64,000 bases of DNA, taken from NCBI RefSeq assembly GCF_022370835.2, contig NZ_CP092365.1, positions 496,001 to 560,000 on the forward strand. The letters run 5' to 3'. Origin of the DNA: Mycolicibacillus parakoreensis. GTDB lineage: Bacteria; Actinomycetota; Actinomycetes; Mycobacteriales; Mycobacteriaceae. The position numbers and the translations under genes are program-made. The notes below the pieces were generated by a model that saw only the letters and a list, made by a program, of their open reading frames with translations, did not search any database and was not told where the DNA came from. Shown piece after piece: positions 51,829 to 62,457 of the stretch (the stretch's first letter is position 1; every line of letters starts with the position of its first letter).

Positions 51829-53427
51829 CTAGAAGCCGACCGCCTGCCCGTCGCGGCGCGGATCGCTGACCCCCAGGTAGCCGTGGTCGAGGCGCCAGAT
51901 CGCCTGGCAGGCACCGAACATGTTGTAGTCCTCGACCCGGACCGGCCGGTGGCCGCGGCGCACCAACCCCTCCAGCGTGGCCGGTGGCACGTCGCGTTCG
52001 AACGCCACCTCGGTGCCGCGCACCCAGCGGAACCGCGGCCCGTCGCAGGCGGCCTGCGGATTCTGCCGATGGTCGACGATGCGACTGACCACCTGCACGT
52101 GACCCTGGGGCTGCATCGCGCCACCCATCACCCCGAACGCCGCCACCGGCTCGCCGTCTTTGCTCAGCATCGCCGGGATGATGGTGTGGTAGGGGCGTTT
52201 TCGCGGCCCCACCCGGTTGGGGTGACCGGCGGCGGTGACGAAGCCGGAGCCCCGGTTGTGCATCGCGATCCCGGTGTCGGGCACCACCACACCGGAGCCG
52301 AACCCGGCGTAGTTCGACTGCAGCATCGACACCATCACCCCGTCGGCGTCGGCGGCGGTCAACAACACCGTGCCCCCGGCGGGGCTGCCCGCCCGGGCCG
52401 GGCGGGCCCGGTCCGGGTCGATCAGCGTGGCGCGGTGCTGCAGATAGCCGGCGTCGAGCAGCTGGCCGGCGGTGACCGTCATGTGCTCGGCGTCGGCGCA
52501 GTGGGCGTAGGCGTCGGCGAACGCCAACTTGACGGCCTCGATCTGCAGGTGCAGGCAGGCCGCCGAATCCGCCGGCAGCGCCGCCAGGTCGAAGTGCGCC
52601 AGGATGCCCAGTGCGAGCAGCGCGACGATGCCCTGGCCGTTGGGCGGCAGCTCGTGGAGGGTGTAGCCGCGGTAGTCGACCGCGATCGGATCCACCCAGT
52701 CCGGACGGTGGTCGGCCAGATCGGTGGCGCGCAGGGCGGCGCCGTGAGCGCGGGCCCCGGCCTCGATGCGGTGGGCCAGTGCGCCGTGATACAGCGCCGC
52801 GCCGCCGGAGTCGGCGAGGACCTCCAGGGTCTGCGCGTGGCGGGGCAACCGGACGAGCTCGCCGGGACCCGGCGCGCGCCCGCCGGGCAGAAACGTCGCG
52901 GCGAACCCCGGCTGCCCGGCGAAGACCGGCGCCTGGGCGGCCCACTGCGCGGCCACCGTCGGGGAGACCGGGAAACCGTCGCGTGCGTAGGCCAGTGCCG
53001 GGGCGAACAGCCGTGTGAACGGCAGCCGGCCGAACCTCCGGTGCAGTGCGGTCCAGCCCGACACCGCCCCGGGCACCGTGACCGAGTCCCACCCCACCGT
53101 CGGGACCGGCCCCGTACCGAAGTACTCCGGTGTCCAGGCGCCCGGGGAGCGGCCCGAGGCGTTGAGCCCGTGCAGCCGCCCGCCCGCCCAGACCAGGGCG
53201 AACGCGTCTGCGCCGATCCCGTTGGAGACCGGTTCGACCACCGTGAGCGTGATCGCGGCGGCGATCGCGGCGTCGACCGCGGTGCCGCCGTCGGCCAGCG
53301 CGGCCAGCCCGGCCTGGGCGGCCAGCGGCTGGGAGGTGCACACCAGGTTGGCCGCCAGCACCGGGGTGCGCGGCCAGGCGTAGGGCCGATCCCAGGAGAA
53401 CGGTTCGCAAGCGCTCGAGTCGGCCAT
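51829..53427 (-). CDS. ggtA: Gamma-glutamyltranspeptidase-family protein GgtA
   Basis: A 532-residue Ntn hydrolase precursor matching Rv0773c. The nucleophile region reads GGTVLLTAADADGVMVSMLQ followed by SNYAGFGSGV. The Thr after GG aligns with the autocatalytic Thr of GGT, but the usual T-T-H is replaced by T-V-L, so acylase activity on other substrates is plausible. The C-terminal small-subunit motifs PYHTIIPAML and AFGVMGGAMQPQGH are present. No signal peptide is evident. It is convergent with purD and lies downstream of the esterase gene on the same strand (10-nt gap). Confidence 0.87.
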   Translation of the reverse strand: MADSSACEPFSWDRPYAWPRTPVLAANLVCTSQPLAAQAGLAALADGGTAVDAAIAAAITLTVVEPVSNGIGADAFALVWAGGRLHGLNASGRSPGAWTPEYFGTGPVPTVGWDSVTVPGAVSGWTALHRRFGRLPFTRLFAPALAYARDGFPVSPTVAAQWAAQAPVFAGQPGFAATFLPGGRAPGPGELVRLPRHAQTLEVLADSGGAALYHGALAHRIEAGARAHGAALRATDLADHRPDWVDPIAVDYRGYTLHELPPNGQGIVALLALGILAHFDLAALPADSAACLHLQIEAVKLAFADAYAHCADAEHMTVTAGQLLDAGYLQHRATLIDPDRARPARAGSPAGGTVLLTAADADGVMVSMLQSNYAGFGSGVVVPDTGIAMHNRGSGFVTAAGHPNRVGPRKRPYHTIIPAMLSKDGEPVAAFGVMGGAMQPQGHVQVVSRIVDHRQNPQAACDGPRFRWVRGTEVAFERDVPPATLEGLVRRGHRPVRVEDYNMFGACQAIWRLDHGYLGVSDPRRDGQAVGF

Positions 53428-53437
53428 CGCGGACGCC

Positions 53438-54271
53438 TCAGCCCGCCAGCAGCGGGGCGATCCAGCTCAGCTCGGCGGGCAGCTGCGCGCTCCAGAACCC
53501 GGCGTCGTGACCGCCGGGGGAGAACCCGCCGGCCGGCGCGGTGGGCAGCGACGCGATGAACTCGGCGGTCGCGTCGTAGAACGGGTCGGCGTCACCGCAG
53601 TCCACCCGCAGCGGGATGGTATGCAACGCCGGCAGGTCGTAGACGGAGTTGGCCGCGAAGTCCTCGGGGCCGTCGAACGCGCCCGGTGCGCTCGCCCCGG
53701 CCGATGACCACAGTGCCGGGCTGACCGCGCAGATCGCCGCTGTGCGCGCCGCGCCGAGGCGCCCGCCGAGCAGCAACGCGCCGTAACCGCCCATCGACCA
53801 GCCCAAAAACGCCACCCGGGAGGTGTCCAGGCCCTGCCCGTCGAGCAGCGGGAGCAACTCGTCGAGCACCATCGCCCCGGAGTCCTCGCCGGAGGCCCGG
53901 GCGTGCCAGTAGCTGCCGCCGCCGTCGACGGCGACCACCGCGAACGGCGGTAGCCCGGCGTCGACGGCGGTGGCCAGTCCCTGCTCCACGCCGCCGGCCA
54001 TCACGGTGGCGGCGTCGCTGCCCTTGCCGTGCAGCGCGATCACCGGACGCAGCGGCGCGCTCTGCCCGGGCGGGCGGGCGATCGCCCAGTCGGTGGCGAC
54101 CCCGCCGCGGGCCGCCGAGACGAACGAGCCGGTGGTCATCGTCGGGGCGGCCGCCGGCGCCCGCGGGACCCCGCCTGGCGACGCGTGCGACGGCGTCGCC
54201 GTGCCCGCCGCCACCGCGGCGGCCGCGCCGGCGCCCAGGCGCAGCAGCGCACGGCGGCTCAGGTTCGCCAT
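53438..54271 (-). CDS. Tat-exported esterase, Rv0774c-like
   Basis: A 277-residue secreted alpha/beta hydrolase of the antigen-85/esterase D type. A twin-arginine signal peptide (SRRALLRLGAGAAAAVAAG, cleavage after SHA) precedes the domain. Nucleophile Ser is in FLGWSMGGYGALLLGG, acid in VDCGDADPFYD and His in GGHDAGFW. It should hydrolyse lipid or acyl esters outside the membrane. ATG 54271 gives the Tat signal; the upstream open frame is not used. It is divergent from the TetR gene and probably cotranscribed with ggtA. Confidence 0.88.
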   Translation of the reverse strand: MANLSRRALLRLGAGAAAAVAAGTATPSHASPGGVPRAPAAAPTMTTGSFVSAARGGVATDWAIARPPGQSAPLRPVIALHGKGSDAATVMAGGVEQGLATAVDAGLPPFAVVAVDGGGSYWHARASGEDSGAMVLDELLPLLDGQGLDTSRVAFLGWSMGGYGALLLGGRLGAARTAAICAVSPALWSSAGASAPGAFDGPEDFAANSVYDLPALHTIPLRVDCGDADPFYDATAEFIASLPTAPAGGFSPGGHDAGFWSAQLPAELSWIAPLLAG

Positions 54272-54367
54272 GGGGGCAAGGATAACCGGCCTGACCGGGT
54301 CCGGACCGGCACGGCGTTTGCCCGAAAGCACAATACGGTGCGCGGTGAGCTGGCAGCATGAGCTGGT

Positions 54368-54985
54368 GTGACCTCCGCCGTCACTCCCAAGGGAGAACGC
54401 CGCCGGTACGCGCTGGTCCGCGCGGCCGCGGAGTTGCTGCGCGAGGGCGGATTCGACGCGGTGCGCCACCGTGCGGTGGCCCACCGGGCGGGGTTGCCGC
54501 TGGCGTCGACCACCTACTATTTCTCCTCCCTCGACGAGCTGATCGCCAGCGCGGTCGAGGAGGCGGCGACGCTCGAGATCGCCCGGCTGCGCGCGCGGGT
54601 CGCCGCGCTGCCGCGGCGGCGCCGCGGCCCGCACGCGATCGCCGACGTGCTGGTGGATCTGCTGGTCGGCGGGGCCGACGGACAGCGTCTCGACGAGGAC
54701 CTGATCTCGCGCTACGAACGGTTCATCGCGTGCGCGCGTCAGCCGCGGCTGCGCGAGATCCAACGGCGCACCCTGCGTCAGCGCACCGAGGCGGTGGTCG
54801 AGGTGCTGGACCGGTCGGGCCGGAGCATGCGCGCCGAGCTGCTGGCCGCCACGGTCTGCGCGGTCGACGGCGCGGTGATCGCCGCCCTCGTCGACGAGCG
54901 GCAGGAACCGCGCCGCGCCGCGCGCGCCGCCGTGCTCGGCTTCATCGACACCGTGCCCGAACAGCAGCACGCGGCCGGGTTCTGA
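54368..54985 (+). CDS. TetR-family regulator, Rv0775-like
   Basis: A 205-residue TetR protein starting at GTG (MTSAVTPKGERRRYALVRAA). The helix-turn-helix is FDAVRHRAVAHRAGLPLASTTYYFSSLDELIA. Divergent from the esterase-ggtA pair across 96 nt, which contain a 10-bp palindrome GGTCCGGACC (54298-54307) as operator candidate. It corresponds to Rv0775. The purB leaderless start follows 33 nt after the stop. Confidence 0.88.
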   Translation: MTSAVTPKGERRRYALVRAAAELLREGGFDAVRHRAVAHRAGLPLASTTYYFSSLDELIASAVEEAATLEIARLRARVAALPRRRRGPHAIADVLVDLLVGGADGQRLDEDLISRYERFIACARQPRLREIQRRTLRQRTEAVVEVLDRSGRSMRAELLAATVCAVDGAVIAALVDERQEPRRAARAAVLGFIDTVPEQQHAAGF

Positions 54986-55005
54986 TCACGGTGGGCCGCC
55001 CACCG

Positions 55006-55011
55006 TAAGCT
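55006..55011 (+). promoter_or_regulatory. -10 element of a leaderless purB transcript
   Basis: TAAGCT followed by 7 nt and the purB GTG at 55019. This is the same geometry as purD and purC. No Shine-Dalgarno sequence lies before the start. Confidence 0.6.
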
Positions 55012-55018
55012 GACCGAC

Positions 55019-56437
55019 GTGAGCGTTCCCAACGTGCTGGCCGCCCGCTACGCCAGCGCCGAGATGGTGGCGATCTGGTCGCCGGAGGCCAAGATCGTCG
55101 CCGAACGGCGGCTGTGGCTGGCGGTGCTGCGTGCGCAGGCCGAGCTCGGGGTGGCGGTGCCCGACCGGGCCGTCGCCGACTACCAGCGGGTGCTCGAGGA
55201 TGTGGACCTGGCCGCGATCGCCGACCGGGAGCGGGTGACCCGTCACGACGTCAAGGCCCGCATCGAGGAATTCAACGCCCTGGCCGGACACCAGCACGTG
55301 CACAAGGGCATGACCAGCCGCGACCTGACCGAGAACGTCGAGCAGCTGCAGGTGCGCCGGTCCCTGCAGGTGGTGTTCGACCGCACGGTGGCGGTCGCGG
55401 CGCGACTGGCCGAACACGCCGTCGGCTACCGCGACCTGGTGATGGCCGGGCGCAGCCACAACGTCGCCGCCCAGGCCACCACTCTGGGCAAACGCTTCGC
55501 CACCGCCGCCGAGGAGACGCTGCTGGCGCTGCGCCGGCTGCAGGAGCTGATCGCGCGCTACCCGCTGCGCGGCATCAAGGGCCCGATGGGCACCGGCCAG
55601 GACATGCTCGACCTGTTCGACGGCGACAGCGCCAAGGTCGCCGAACTGGAGCGCCGCGTGGCGCAGTTCCTGGGGTTCGCCACGGTGCTGACCAGCGTCG
55701 GCCAGGTGTATCCGCGCTCGCTGGACCACGACGCGCTCTCCACACTGGTGCAGATCGGCGCCGGCCCGTCGTCGCTGGCCCACACCGTGCGGTTGATGGC
55801 CGGCCACGAACTGGTCACCGAGGGGTTCGCCGAGGGCCAGGTCGGGTCCTCGGCGATGCCGCACAAGATGAACACCCGCAGCTGCGAGCGGGTCAACGGA
55901 CTGCAGGTGGTGCTGCGCGGCTACGCGTCGATGGCCGCCGAGTTGGCCGGCGCCCAGTGGAACGAGGGCGACGTGTTCTGCTCGGTGGTGCGCCGGGTGG
56001 CGCTGCCGGACGCGTTCTTCGCCGTCGACGGGCAGATCGAGACGTTTCTGACCGTGCTCGACGAATTCGGCGCCTACCCGGCGGTCATCGACCGGGAACT
56101 CGGCCGCTACCTGCCGTTTCTGGCCACCACCAAGGTGCTGATCGCCGCGGTGCGCGCCGGCATGGGCCGCGAGGCCGCCCACGCGGTGATCAAGGAGCAC
56201 GCGGTGGCGGTGGCGTTGGCGATGCGCGAACACGGCGCCGAGCCCGACCTGCTCGACCGGCTCGCCGCCGACGAGCGCCTGCCGCTGGACGCCGCGGCCC
56301 TGCACGCCGCGCTCGCCGACAAGCAGGCGTTCACCGGGGCCGCCGCCGACCAGGTCGACGCGGTGGCCGCCGAGGTCGACGCCCTGGTCGGCGCCCACCC
56401 CGAGGCGGCCGGCTACCGGCCGGGCGCCATCCTGTAG
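55019..56437 (+). CDS. purB: Adenylosuccinate lyase PurB
   Basis: A 472-residue fumarase/aspartase-superfamily lyase acting twice in purine synthesis (SAICAR to AICAR and adenylosuccinate to AMP). Motifs include [34 protein letters not shown] with the active His, [13 protein letters not shown] and the signature [20 protein letters not shown] with the catalytic Ser. GTG at 55019 yields the family start [12 protein letters not shown]. The cyp126 gene begins 5 nt after the stop, so a biosynthetic gene and a P450 share a transcript as in H37Rv. Confidence 0.96.
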   Translation: MSVPNVLAARYASAEMVAIWSPEAKIVAERRLWLAVLRAQAELGVAVPDRAVADYQRVLEDVDLAAIADRERVTRHDVKARIEEFNALAGHQHVHKGMTSRDLTENVEQLQVRRSLQVVFDRTVAVAARLAEHAVGYRDLVMAGRSHNVAAQATTLGKRFATAAEETLLALRRLQELIARYPLRGIKGPMGTGQDMLDLFDGDSAKVAELERRVAQFLGFATVLTSVGQVYPRSLDHDALSTLVQIGAGPSSLAHTVRLMAGHELVTEGFAEGQVGSSAMPHKMNTRSCERVNGLQVVLRGYASMAAELAGAQWNEGDVFCSVVRRVALPDAFFAVDGQIETFLTVLDEFGAYPAVIDRELGRYLPFLATTKVLIAAVRAGMGREAAHAVIKEHAVAVALAMREHGAEPDLLDRLAADERLPLDAAALHAALADKQAFTGAAADQVDAVAAEVDALVGAHPEAAGYRPGAIL

Positions 56438-56442
56438 CCGCC

Positions 56443-57675
56443 ATGTCCGTTGCCGGCGCCCTGACGGGGATCGACCTGACCGACCTGGACAACTTTGCCC
56501 ACGGCTTCCCCCACGACCTGTTCGCGATCCACCGCGAGGCCGCCCCGGTGTACTTCCACGAGCCGACCGCGCACACCCCCGACGGGGAGGGGTTCTGGTC
56601 GGTGGCCACCCACGCCGAGACCTTCGCGGTGCTGCGCGACGCCGACACCTACTCGTCGGTGACCGGCGGGCACCGGCCCCACGGCGGCACCATCCTGCAG
56701 GATCTTCCGGTGGCCGGCCACGTGCTCAACATGATGGACGATCCGCGCCACGCCGCGATCCGCAAACTGGTCAGCTCGGGGCTGACCCCGCGGATGATCC
56801 GCCGGGTCGAAACGGATCTGCGCGCCCGGGCGCGACGGTTGCTGGCCGCGATCGACCCCGGCGTGCCGCTGGACTTCATCGTCGACGTCGCCGTGGAGCT
56901 GCCGATGCAGATGATCTGCATCCTGCTCGGTGTGCCCGAGGCCGACCGGCACTGGCTGTTCGCGGCGATCGAACCCAACTTCGACTTCCGGGGTTCGCGT
57001 GCGGCGGTGGTCTCCCGGCTGTCGGTCGAGGAGGCCGGCTCGCGTCTGTACGCCTACGGTCAGGAACTGATCGCGGCCAAACGGGCCCGGCCGACCGACG
57101 ACATGCTCTCGGTGGTCGCCAACTGCACCGATCCGCAGATGAGCGAGCTGGAGCTGTACCTGTTCTTCAGCCTGCTGTTCAGCGCCGGGGCCGAGACCAC
57201 CCGCAACGCCATCGGTGGGGGATTGCTGGCGCTGGCCGACCACCCCGAGCAGTACCGGGCGCTGCGGGCCGACCCGGCGCTGCTGCCCACCGCGGTGGAG
57301 GAGATCATTCGCTGGACCTCGCCGTCGCCGTCGAAGCGGCGCACCGCCACTCGCGCGGTCACCCTGGGCGGCCGGCGGATCGAACCCGGGCAGAAGGTGC
57401 TGGTCTGGGAGGGCTCGGCCAACCGTGACGAGCGTGTGTTCGACCACGCCGACGTCTTCGACGTGACACGAAAACCGAACCCGCATCTGGGTTTCGGTCA
57501 AGGCGTGCACTTCTGCCTGGGGGTCAACCTGGCGCGGCTGGAGTTGCGGGTGCTCTACGAGGAGCTGCTGCGCCGGTTCACCGGGGTCACCGTGGTGGCC
57601 CCGGTCGAGTGGGCGCGCAGCAACCGGCACACCGGGATTCGGCACCTGGTCGTGGAAATGAGCGCCGAGCGGTGA
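56443..57675 (+). CDS. cyp126: Cytochrome P450 CYP126
   Basis: A 410-residue P450 matching CYP126 (Rv0778). It has the I-helix [16 protein letters not shown]-x-x-R in [10 protein letters not shown] and heme loop [15 protein letters not shown]. The M. tuberculosis protein binds azoles and aromatic ligands; its physiological substrate is unknown. It is 5 nt downstream of purB. Its TGA overlaps the GTG of the transporter gene, which is not next to cyp126 in H37Rv. Confidence 0.94.
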   Translation: MSVAGALTGIDLTDLDNFAHGFPHDLFAIHREAAPVYFHEPTAHTPDGEGFWSVATHAETFAVLRDADTYSSVTGGHRPHGGTILQDLPVAGHVLNMMDDPRHAAIRKLVSSGLTPRMIRRVETDLRARARRLLAAIDPGVPLDFIVDVAVELPMQMICILLGVPEADRHWLFAAIEPNFDFRGSRAAVVSRLSVEEAGSRLYAYGQELIAAKRARPTDDMLSVVANCTDPQMSELELYLFFSLLFSAGAETTRNAIGGGLLALADHPEQYRALRADPALLPTAVEEIIRWTSPSPSKRRTATRAVTLGGRRIEPGQKVLVWEGSANRDERVFDHADVFDVTRKPNPHLGFGQGVHFCLGVNLARLELRVLYEELLRRFTGVTVVAPVEWARSNRHTGIRHLVVEMSAER

Positions 57676-58697
57676 ACGGGCGGTGGGCCTTCCTGCGGCC
57701 GTCTCCGAACGTGTTCTCGGTGGTGATGGCCACCGGGATCCTGTCGATCGGCGCAGCCCGGCACGGGTACGTCGGGCTCAGCAGCGCGCTGGGCGTGCTG
57801 GCGTCGGCCGGGCTGGTGGTGCTGGTGGCGCTGGTGGTCGCCACCGCCGTGATCGAGCGCCGGGCGGCGGTGTGGGACCTGCGCGACCCGGACATCACGC
57901 TGCGGCTGTTCACCTTCGTCGCCGCCTGCGCCGTCCTCGACAGTCGCCTCGAACGCCATCCGGTGTGGGTGCGGGTGCTCGGACTGGTGGCGTTGGTGTC
58001 CTGGTCGGTGCTGTCGTCGCTGACGGTACGCAACATGCTCAGCCGGCGCTGGACGGAGTTGCGGGACAAGGCACACGGGGCGTGGCTGCTGGCCAGCGTG
58101 GGCACCTCGGGGCTGGTGATCGTGATGGCCCAGATGATCCGGGCCACCGGTCACACCGTGTGGCTGGCGGTGGCGATCCCGATCTGGGTGGCCGGGATCG
58201 GTGTCTACCTGATGATGGCGACGTTGATCATGTGGCGCACCGTGCACGAGAGGATGGACCGCGACGGGTTCGAGCCCGACACCTGGATCCTCATGGGAGG
58301 CATGGCGATCGCCACCCTCGCCGGGGACCTGCTGGGCCAGCTGACGGCGGGTCCGGTCTCGGTGGCGCTGCGCGCGGCGACCGTGATCACCTGGGGGGTG
58401 GCCACCGTCTGGATTCCGCCGCTGATCTATTTCGTGCTGCACCGCATCCACAATCGTCCCGGAATGCTGCAGTTCCGCGGCGTGTGGTGGGCGTTGGTGT
58501 TCCCGCTGGGGATGTACTCGGTGGCCAGCCAGGCGATGGCCGTCGAGTTGACGATGCCGGCGCTGGACACCGTGTCGCTGGTGTTCTTCTGGGACGCGTT
58601 CGCCGCCTGGCTGATCGTCGCCCTCGCCGGATTCCGGCGTGCCACGCTGCGGTCGGCGCAGCTGCTGGCGCCGACCGGGCGGGTCGGGCGGCGCTGA
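57672..58697 (+). CDS. TDT-family (SLAC1/TehA-like) membrane transporter
   Basis: A 341-residue protein with about ten hydrophobic segments, for example [33 protein letters not shown] and [19 protein letters not shown]. The opening [15 protein letters not shown] and the late FPLGMY motif match tellurite-resistance/dicarboxylate (TDT) exporters such as TehA, Mae1 and SLAC1 channels. It may move malate-like acids, sulfite or anions. The GTG at 57672 overlaps the cyp126 stop (GTGA), so it is translationally coupled to a P450. H37Rv has no such gene here as far as I recall. Confidence 0.82.
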   Translation: MNGRWAFLRPSPNVFSVVMATGILSIGAARHGYVGLSSALGVLASAGLVVLVALVVATAVIERRAAVWDLRDPDITLRLFTFVAACAVLDSRLERHPVWVRVLGLVALVSWSVLSSLTVRNMLSRRWTELRDKAHGAWLLASVGTSGLVIVMAQMIRATGHTVWLAVAIPIWVAGIGVYLMMATLIMWRTVHERMDRDGFEPDTWILMGGMAIATLAGDLLGQLTAGPVSVALRAATVITWGVATVWIPPLIYFVLHRIHNRPGMLQFRGVWWALVFPLGMYSVASQAMAVELTMPALDTVSLVFFWDAFAAWLIVALAGFRRATLRSAQLLAPTGRVGRR

Positions 58698-58718
58698 GCC
58701 CGGCAGCCGGCGCGCCGG

Positions 58719-59336
58719 TCAGACCCGCACACCGGCCGAGCGCAGCTCCAGCGCCGCCAACCCGTGCAGGGCGACCGGGTCGGCGCGTCGCCACGCGCCC
58801 ACCGGGTCCGGGTCGACCGCCGCCAGCCTGCGCAGCGGCCGGTTGGCCAGCGCCCGCAACGCCAGCAACTGTCGGCCGGCCGGGGTGGCGGCCAACGTGA
58901 CCACCGTCCACTTGCGCCGGAAGAACCGCATCCGCAGCACCAGCCACGGCATCGCCACCGCCAGGATCGGCGGGGCGGCCACGGCCAGCGCCAACACCCA
59001 CGCCAACCAGCCGGCGGTGGTGTCGAGGGTGTGCCCGGCATCGGCGATGTCGAGCGCCGCGGTGCTCGCCGCGCTCAGCGGTGTGCTCAGCGCGTCACCG
59101 ATCAGCGGCAGATGCGAGGCGCTCTCCCCGGCGGAGTCCAGGTTGTCGGCCACCCCGGTGCTGCCGCTTCGCACCTGCCGGCCGACCGCGGCGATCGTGG
59201 CGACCGCGGCGTGCACCGCCAGGCCCACCAGAATCCAGAGCGCCGTCCACGCCGCCACCGCCAGATCGCTGAGCAGCTGGGCCAGCAGGCGGCCCGGGGT
59301 GGTGGCGTAGGGCAGATAGCGCGAGCCCAGTGTCAC
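58719..59336 (-). CDS. Membrane protein, Rv0779c-like
   Basis: A 205-residue protein with two hydrophobic regions (AVAAWTALWILVGLAVHAAVA near residue 26, WLAWVLALAVAAPPILAVAM near 117) separated by a Ser/Ala-rich loop. A basic C-terminal cytoplasmic part follows (RRKWTVVTLAATPAGRQLLA). No known domain is apparent. GAGGAGACC upstream supports GTG 59336 instead of an open frame to 59432. Position before purC, divergent from it, matches Rv0779c. Function unknown. Confidence 0.82.
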   Translation of the reverse strand: MTLGSRYLPYATTPGRLLAQLLSDLAVAAWTALWILVGLAVHAAVATIAAVGRQVRSGSTGVADNLDSAGESASHLPLIGDALSTPLSAASTAALDIADAGHTLDTTAGWLAWVLALAVAAPPILAVAMPWLVLRMRFFRRKWTVVTLAATPAGRQLLALRALANRPLRRLAAVDPDPVGAWRRADPVALHGLAALELRSAGVRV

Positions 59337-59448
59337 GGTGGTCTCCTCGCGGGTCGGCTGAGCGGTCTGCTGCTGGGCGCCATTATCGCGCCGACACGCC
59401 GGGGCTCGGCGGCGCTGCGCGCCGGCTCGCACACCGAAATCTGTGAGT

Positions 59449-59454
59449 TAGGGT
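59449..59454 (+). promoter_or_regulatory. -10 element of a leaderless purC transcript
   Basis: TAGGGT lies 7 nt before GTG 59462. An in-frame GTG at 59453 overlaps this hexamer and is therefore unlikely to be the start. The geometry repeats that of purD and purB. Confidence 0.6.
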
Positions 59455-59461
59455 GAACCGC

Positions 59462-60355
59462 GTGGCTCGACCTGCACTCTCCGACTATCCGCATCTGGGC
59501 AGCGGCAAGGTCCGTGAGCTCTACCGCATCGACGACGACCATCTGCTGTTCGTGGCGTCCGACCGGATCTCGGCGTACGACCACGTGCTCGCCAGCGAGA
59601 TCCCCGACAAGGGCCGGATCCTCACCGCGATGAGCGTGTTCTTCTTCGATTTGGTCGAGGCGCCCAACCACCTGGCCGGTGCGCCCGACGATCCGCGCAT
59701 CCCCGCCGAGGTGCTGGGCCGGGCGCTGGTGGTGCGCGAGCTGACCATGGTGCCGGTGGAGTGCGTGGCGCGCGGGTATTTGACCGGGTCGGGGCTGGCG
59801 GACTACCGCCGCACCGGCACGGTCTGCGGCATCGAGCTGCCGCCGGGCCTGGTCGAGGCCAGCAAGTTCGCCACCCCGCTGTTCACCCCGGCGACCAAGG
59901 CCGACCAGGGCGACCACGACGAGAACATCGCGTTCGCCACCGTGATCGAGAAGGTCGGCGGCGTGGTCGCCAACCAGTTGCGCGACCGCACTCTGCAGAT
60001 CTACGTGCAGGCCGCCGACCATGCCCTGACCCGGGGGCTCATCGTCGCCGACACCAAATTCGAATTCGGCCTCGACGGCCACGGGAACCTGGTGCTCGCC
60101 GACGAGGTCTGCACCCCGGACTCGTCGCGCTACTGGCCGGCCGACGAATACCGGGTCGGGGCCGTGCAGAACAGCTTCGACAAACAGTTCGTCCGCAACT
60201 GGCTGACCAGCGACGAATCCGGCTGGGATCGCGACTCCGGCGCGCCGCCCCCGCCGCTGCCCGACGACGTCATCGCGGCCACCCGAAACCGTTACATCGA
60301 GGCCTACGAACGGGTCTCAGGCAAACGGTTCGACGACTGGATCGGGGCGCAATGA
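59462..60355 (+). CDS. purC: SAICAR synthetase PurC
   Basis: A 297-residue enzyme joining aspartate to CAIR with ATP in purine synthesis. Motifs seen are [64 protein letters not shown] and DTKFEFGLD...[12 protein letters not shown]. The start GTG 59462 gives [14 protein letters not shown], matching the length of the M. tuberculosis protein. Its TGA overlaps the ptrB ATG (ATGA). Confidence 0.95.
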   Translation: MARPALSDYPHLGSGKVRELYRIDDDHLLFVASDRISAYDHVLASEIPDKGRILTAMSVFFFDLVEAPNHLAGAPDDPRIPAEVLGRALVVRELTMVPVECVARGYLTGSGLADYRRTGTVCGIELPPGLVEASKFATPLFTPATKADQGDHDENIAFATVIEKVGGVVANQLRDRTLQIYVQAADHALTRGLIVADTKFEFGLDGHGNLVLADEVCTPDSSRYWPADEYRVGAVQNSFDKQFVRNWLTSDESGWDRDSGAPPPPLPDDVIAATRNRYIEAYERVSGKRFDDWIGAQ

Positions 60356-62457
60356 GCGCCAGTCCGTTGCGGCCCCCCGTCGCCAAGCGAGTGGAGACCA
60401 TCCGCGAACACCACGGCGACGTCGTCGTCGACCCGTACGAATGGTTGCGCGACAAGGACGATCCCGAGGTCGTCGCCCACCTCGAGGCCGAGAACGCCTA
60501 CACCGACGCGGTCACCGGTGACCAGCAGGGGTTGCGCCAGGAGATCTTCGACGAGATCAAGGCGCGCACCAAGGAAACCGACCTGTCGGTGCCGATTCGG
60601 CGCGGCGACTGGTGGTATTACGCCCGTAGTTTCGCCGGCAAACAATACGGCGTGCACTGCCGCTGCCCGTTGGCCGATCCCGCCGACTGGCGTCCGCCGA
60701 TTTTCGATGAGCACACCGAGATCCCCGGTGAGCAGGTCTTGCTCGATGAGAACGTCGAGGCCGAGGGACACGAATTCTTCTCACTGGGGGCGGCCACGGT
60801 CAGCCCGGACGGCACCGTGCTGGCCTACTCGGTCGACGTCGTCGGCGACGAGCGCTACACGCTGCGGTTCATCGATTTACGCACCGGGCGGCGCTATCCC
60901 GACGAGATCGCCGGGATCGCCGCCGGGGCGACCTGGGCCACCGACAACCGGACCCTGTACTACCTGACCGTCGATGCGGCGTGGCGTCCCGACACCGTGT
61001 GGCGGCATCGGCTCGGCTCCGGTCTGCCCGCCCAGCGCGTCTATCACGAACCCGACGAACGGTTCTGGCTGAGCGTGGGCCGCACCCGCAGCGACAAGTA
61101 CGTGATGATCGCGGCCGGATCGGCGATCACCTCGGAGGTGCGTTACGGGGACGCCGCCGATCCCGAAGCCGAGTTCACGGTGGTGCTGGCGCGACGCGAA
61201 GGCGTCGAATACGGCGTGGAGCACGCGGTGGTCGCCGGGCGGGACAGGTTTTTGATCCTGCACAACGAGGACGCGGTCAACTTCACCATGGTCGACGCGC
61301 CGGTCGAGGATCCCACCGCACAGACCACGCTGATCGCCCACCGCGACGACGTGCGCCTCGACGGGGTCGACGCCTTCGGTTCGCATCTGGTGGTCAGCTA
61401 TCGGGCCGAGGCGTTGCCCCGCATCCAGCTGTGGCCGCTGACCGCCGACGGCTACGGCAGGCCCGCCGAGATCACCTTCGACTCGACGCTGATGTCGGCC
61501 GGGCTCGGCGCCAACCCCAACTGGGACGCCCCGAAGCTGCGGATCGGGGCGACCTCGTTTCTCACCCCGGTCCGGATCTACGACCTGGACCTGACCACCG
61601 GCGAACGCACCCTGCTGCGCGAGCAGCCGGTGCTCGGCGGGTACCGTCGCGAGGACTACGTGGAGCGGCGGGACTGGGCGCTCGCCGAGGACGGCACCCG
61701 CATCCCGCTGTCGGTCATCCACCGCCGCGATATCGCCGTGCCGGCACCGGTGGTGCTCTACGGCTACGGCGCCTACGAAGCCTGCCAGGACCCGCAGTTC
61801 TCGATCGCGCGGTTGTCGCTGCTGGACCGCGGCATGGTGTTCGTCGTCGCTCACGTGCGTGGCGGCGGTGAGATGGGGCGGCTGTGGTACGAGCACGGAA
61901 AGCTGCTGGACAAGAAGAACACCTTCACCGACTTCGTCGCGGCCGCGAACCATCTCATCGACACCGGGGTCAGCGCACCCGAACGGCTCGTCGCCTACGG
62001 CGGCAGCGCCGGCGGGCTGCTCATGGGGGCGGTCGCCAACCTCGCGCCGGAGCTGTTCGCCGGGATCCTGGCGGTGGTGCCGTTCGTCGACGCGCTGAAC
62101 ACGATCTTGGACCCCTCGTTGCCGCTGACCGTCACCGAATGGGATGAATGGGGAAACCCGTTGGCCGACAAGGACGTCTACGCCTATATGAAATCCTATT
62201 CGCCGTACGAGAACGTGGTGGCTCAGCGCTATCCGACGATCCTGGCGATGACGTCGCTGCACGACACCCGGGTCTACTTCGTGGAGCCCGCGAAATGGGT
62301 TGCCGCGCTGCGGCACGCCAACACCAATGGGAGCCCGGTGCTGCTGAAGACGCAGATGAGCGCCGGGCACGGCGGTCTGTCCGGCCGCTACGAGCGGTGG
62401 AAGGAGACCGCCTTCCAGTACGCCTGGCTGCTCAGCGTCGCCGGGGCTACCCGCTGA
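60352..62457 (+). CDS. ptrB: Oligopeptidase B (prolyl oligopeptidase family), full length
   Basis: A 701-residue serine peptidase cleaving short peptides after basic residues. Residues 1-410 form the N-terminal segment and beta-propeller. The catalytic domain contains [34 protein letters not shown], nucleophile Ser in [13 protein letters not shown], Asp in [10 protein letters not shown] and His in [10 protein letters not shown]. In H37Rv the locus is annotated as two reading frames (ptrBa and ptrBb); here it is uninterrupted. It overlaps purC by 4 nt and the convergent flavoprotein gene by 11 nt. Confidence 0.93.
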   Translation: MSASPLRPPVAKRVETIREHHGDVVVDPYEWLRDKDDPEVVAHLEAENAYTDAVTGDQQGLRQEIFDEIKARTKETDLSVPIRRGDWWYYARSFAGKQYGVHCRCPLADPADWRPPIFDEHTEIPGEQVLLDENVEAEGHEFFSLGAATVSPDGTVLAYSVDVVGDERYTLRFIDLRTGRRYPDEIAGIAAGATWATDNRTLYYLTVDAAWRPDTVWRHRLGSGLPAQRVYHEPDERFWLSVGRTRSDKYVMIAAGSAITSEVRYGDAADPEAEFTVVLARREGVEYGVEHAVVAGRDRFLILHNEDAVNFTMVDAPVEDPTAQTTLIAHRDDVRLDGVDAFGSHLVVSYRAEALPRIQLWPLTADGYGRPAEITFDSTLMSAGLGANPNWDAPKLRIGATSFLTPVRIYDLDLTTGERTLLREQPVLGGYRREDYVERRDWALAEDGTRIPLSVIHRRDIAVPAPVVLYGYGAYEACQDPQFSIARLSLLDRGMVFVVAHVRGGGEMGRLWYEHGKLLDKKNTFTDFVAAANHLIDTGVSAPERLVAYGGSAGGLLMGAVANLAPELFAGILAVVPFVDALNTILDPSLPLTVTEWDEWGNPLADKDVYAYMKSYSPYENVVAQRYPTILAMTSLHDTRVYFVEPAKWVAALRHANTNGSPVLLKTQMSAGHGGLSGRYERWKETAFQYAWLLSVAGATR

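Noticed and set aside
51829..53427. Loss of the canonical Thr-Thr-His nucleophile motif in GgtA as a sign of inactivation
   Set aside because: The remaining nucleophile-domain motifs are intact and, as far as I recall, related mycobacterial GgtA proteins show the same substitution, so it looks like a subfamily feature.
54298..54307. GGTCCGGACC palindrome as the Rv0775-like operator
   Set aside because: Ten-base GC palindromes are frequent in this DNA and there is no second copy or promoter overlap to support it; kept only as a candidate in the gene entry.
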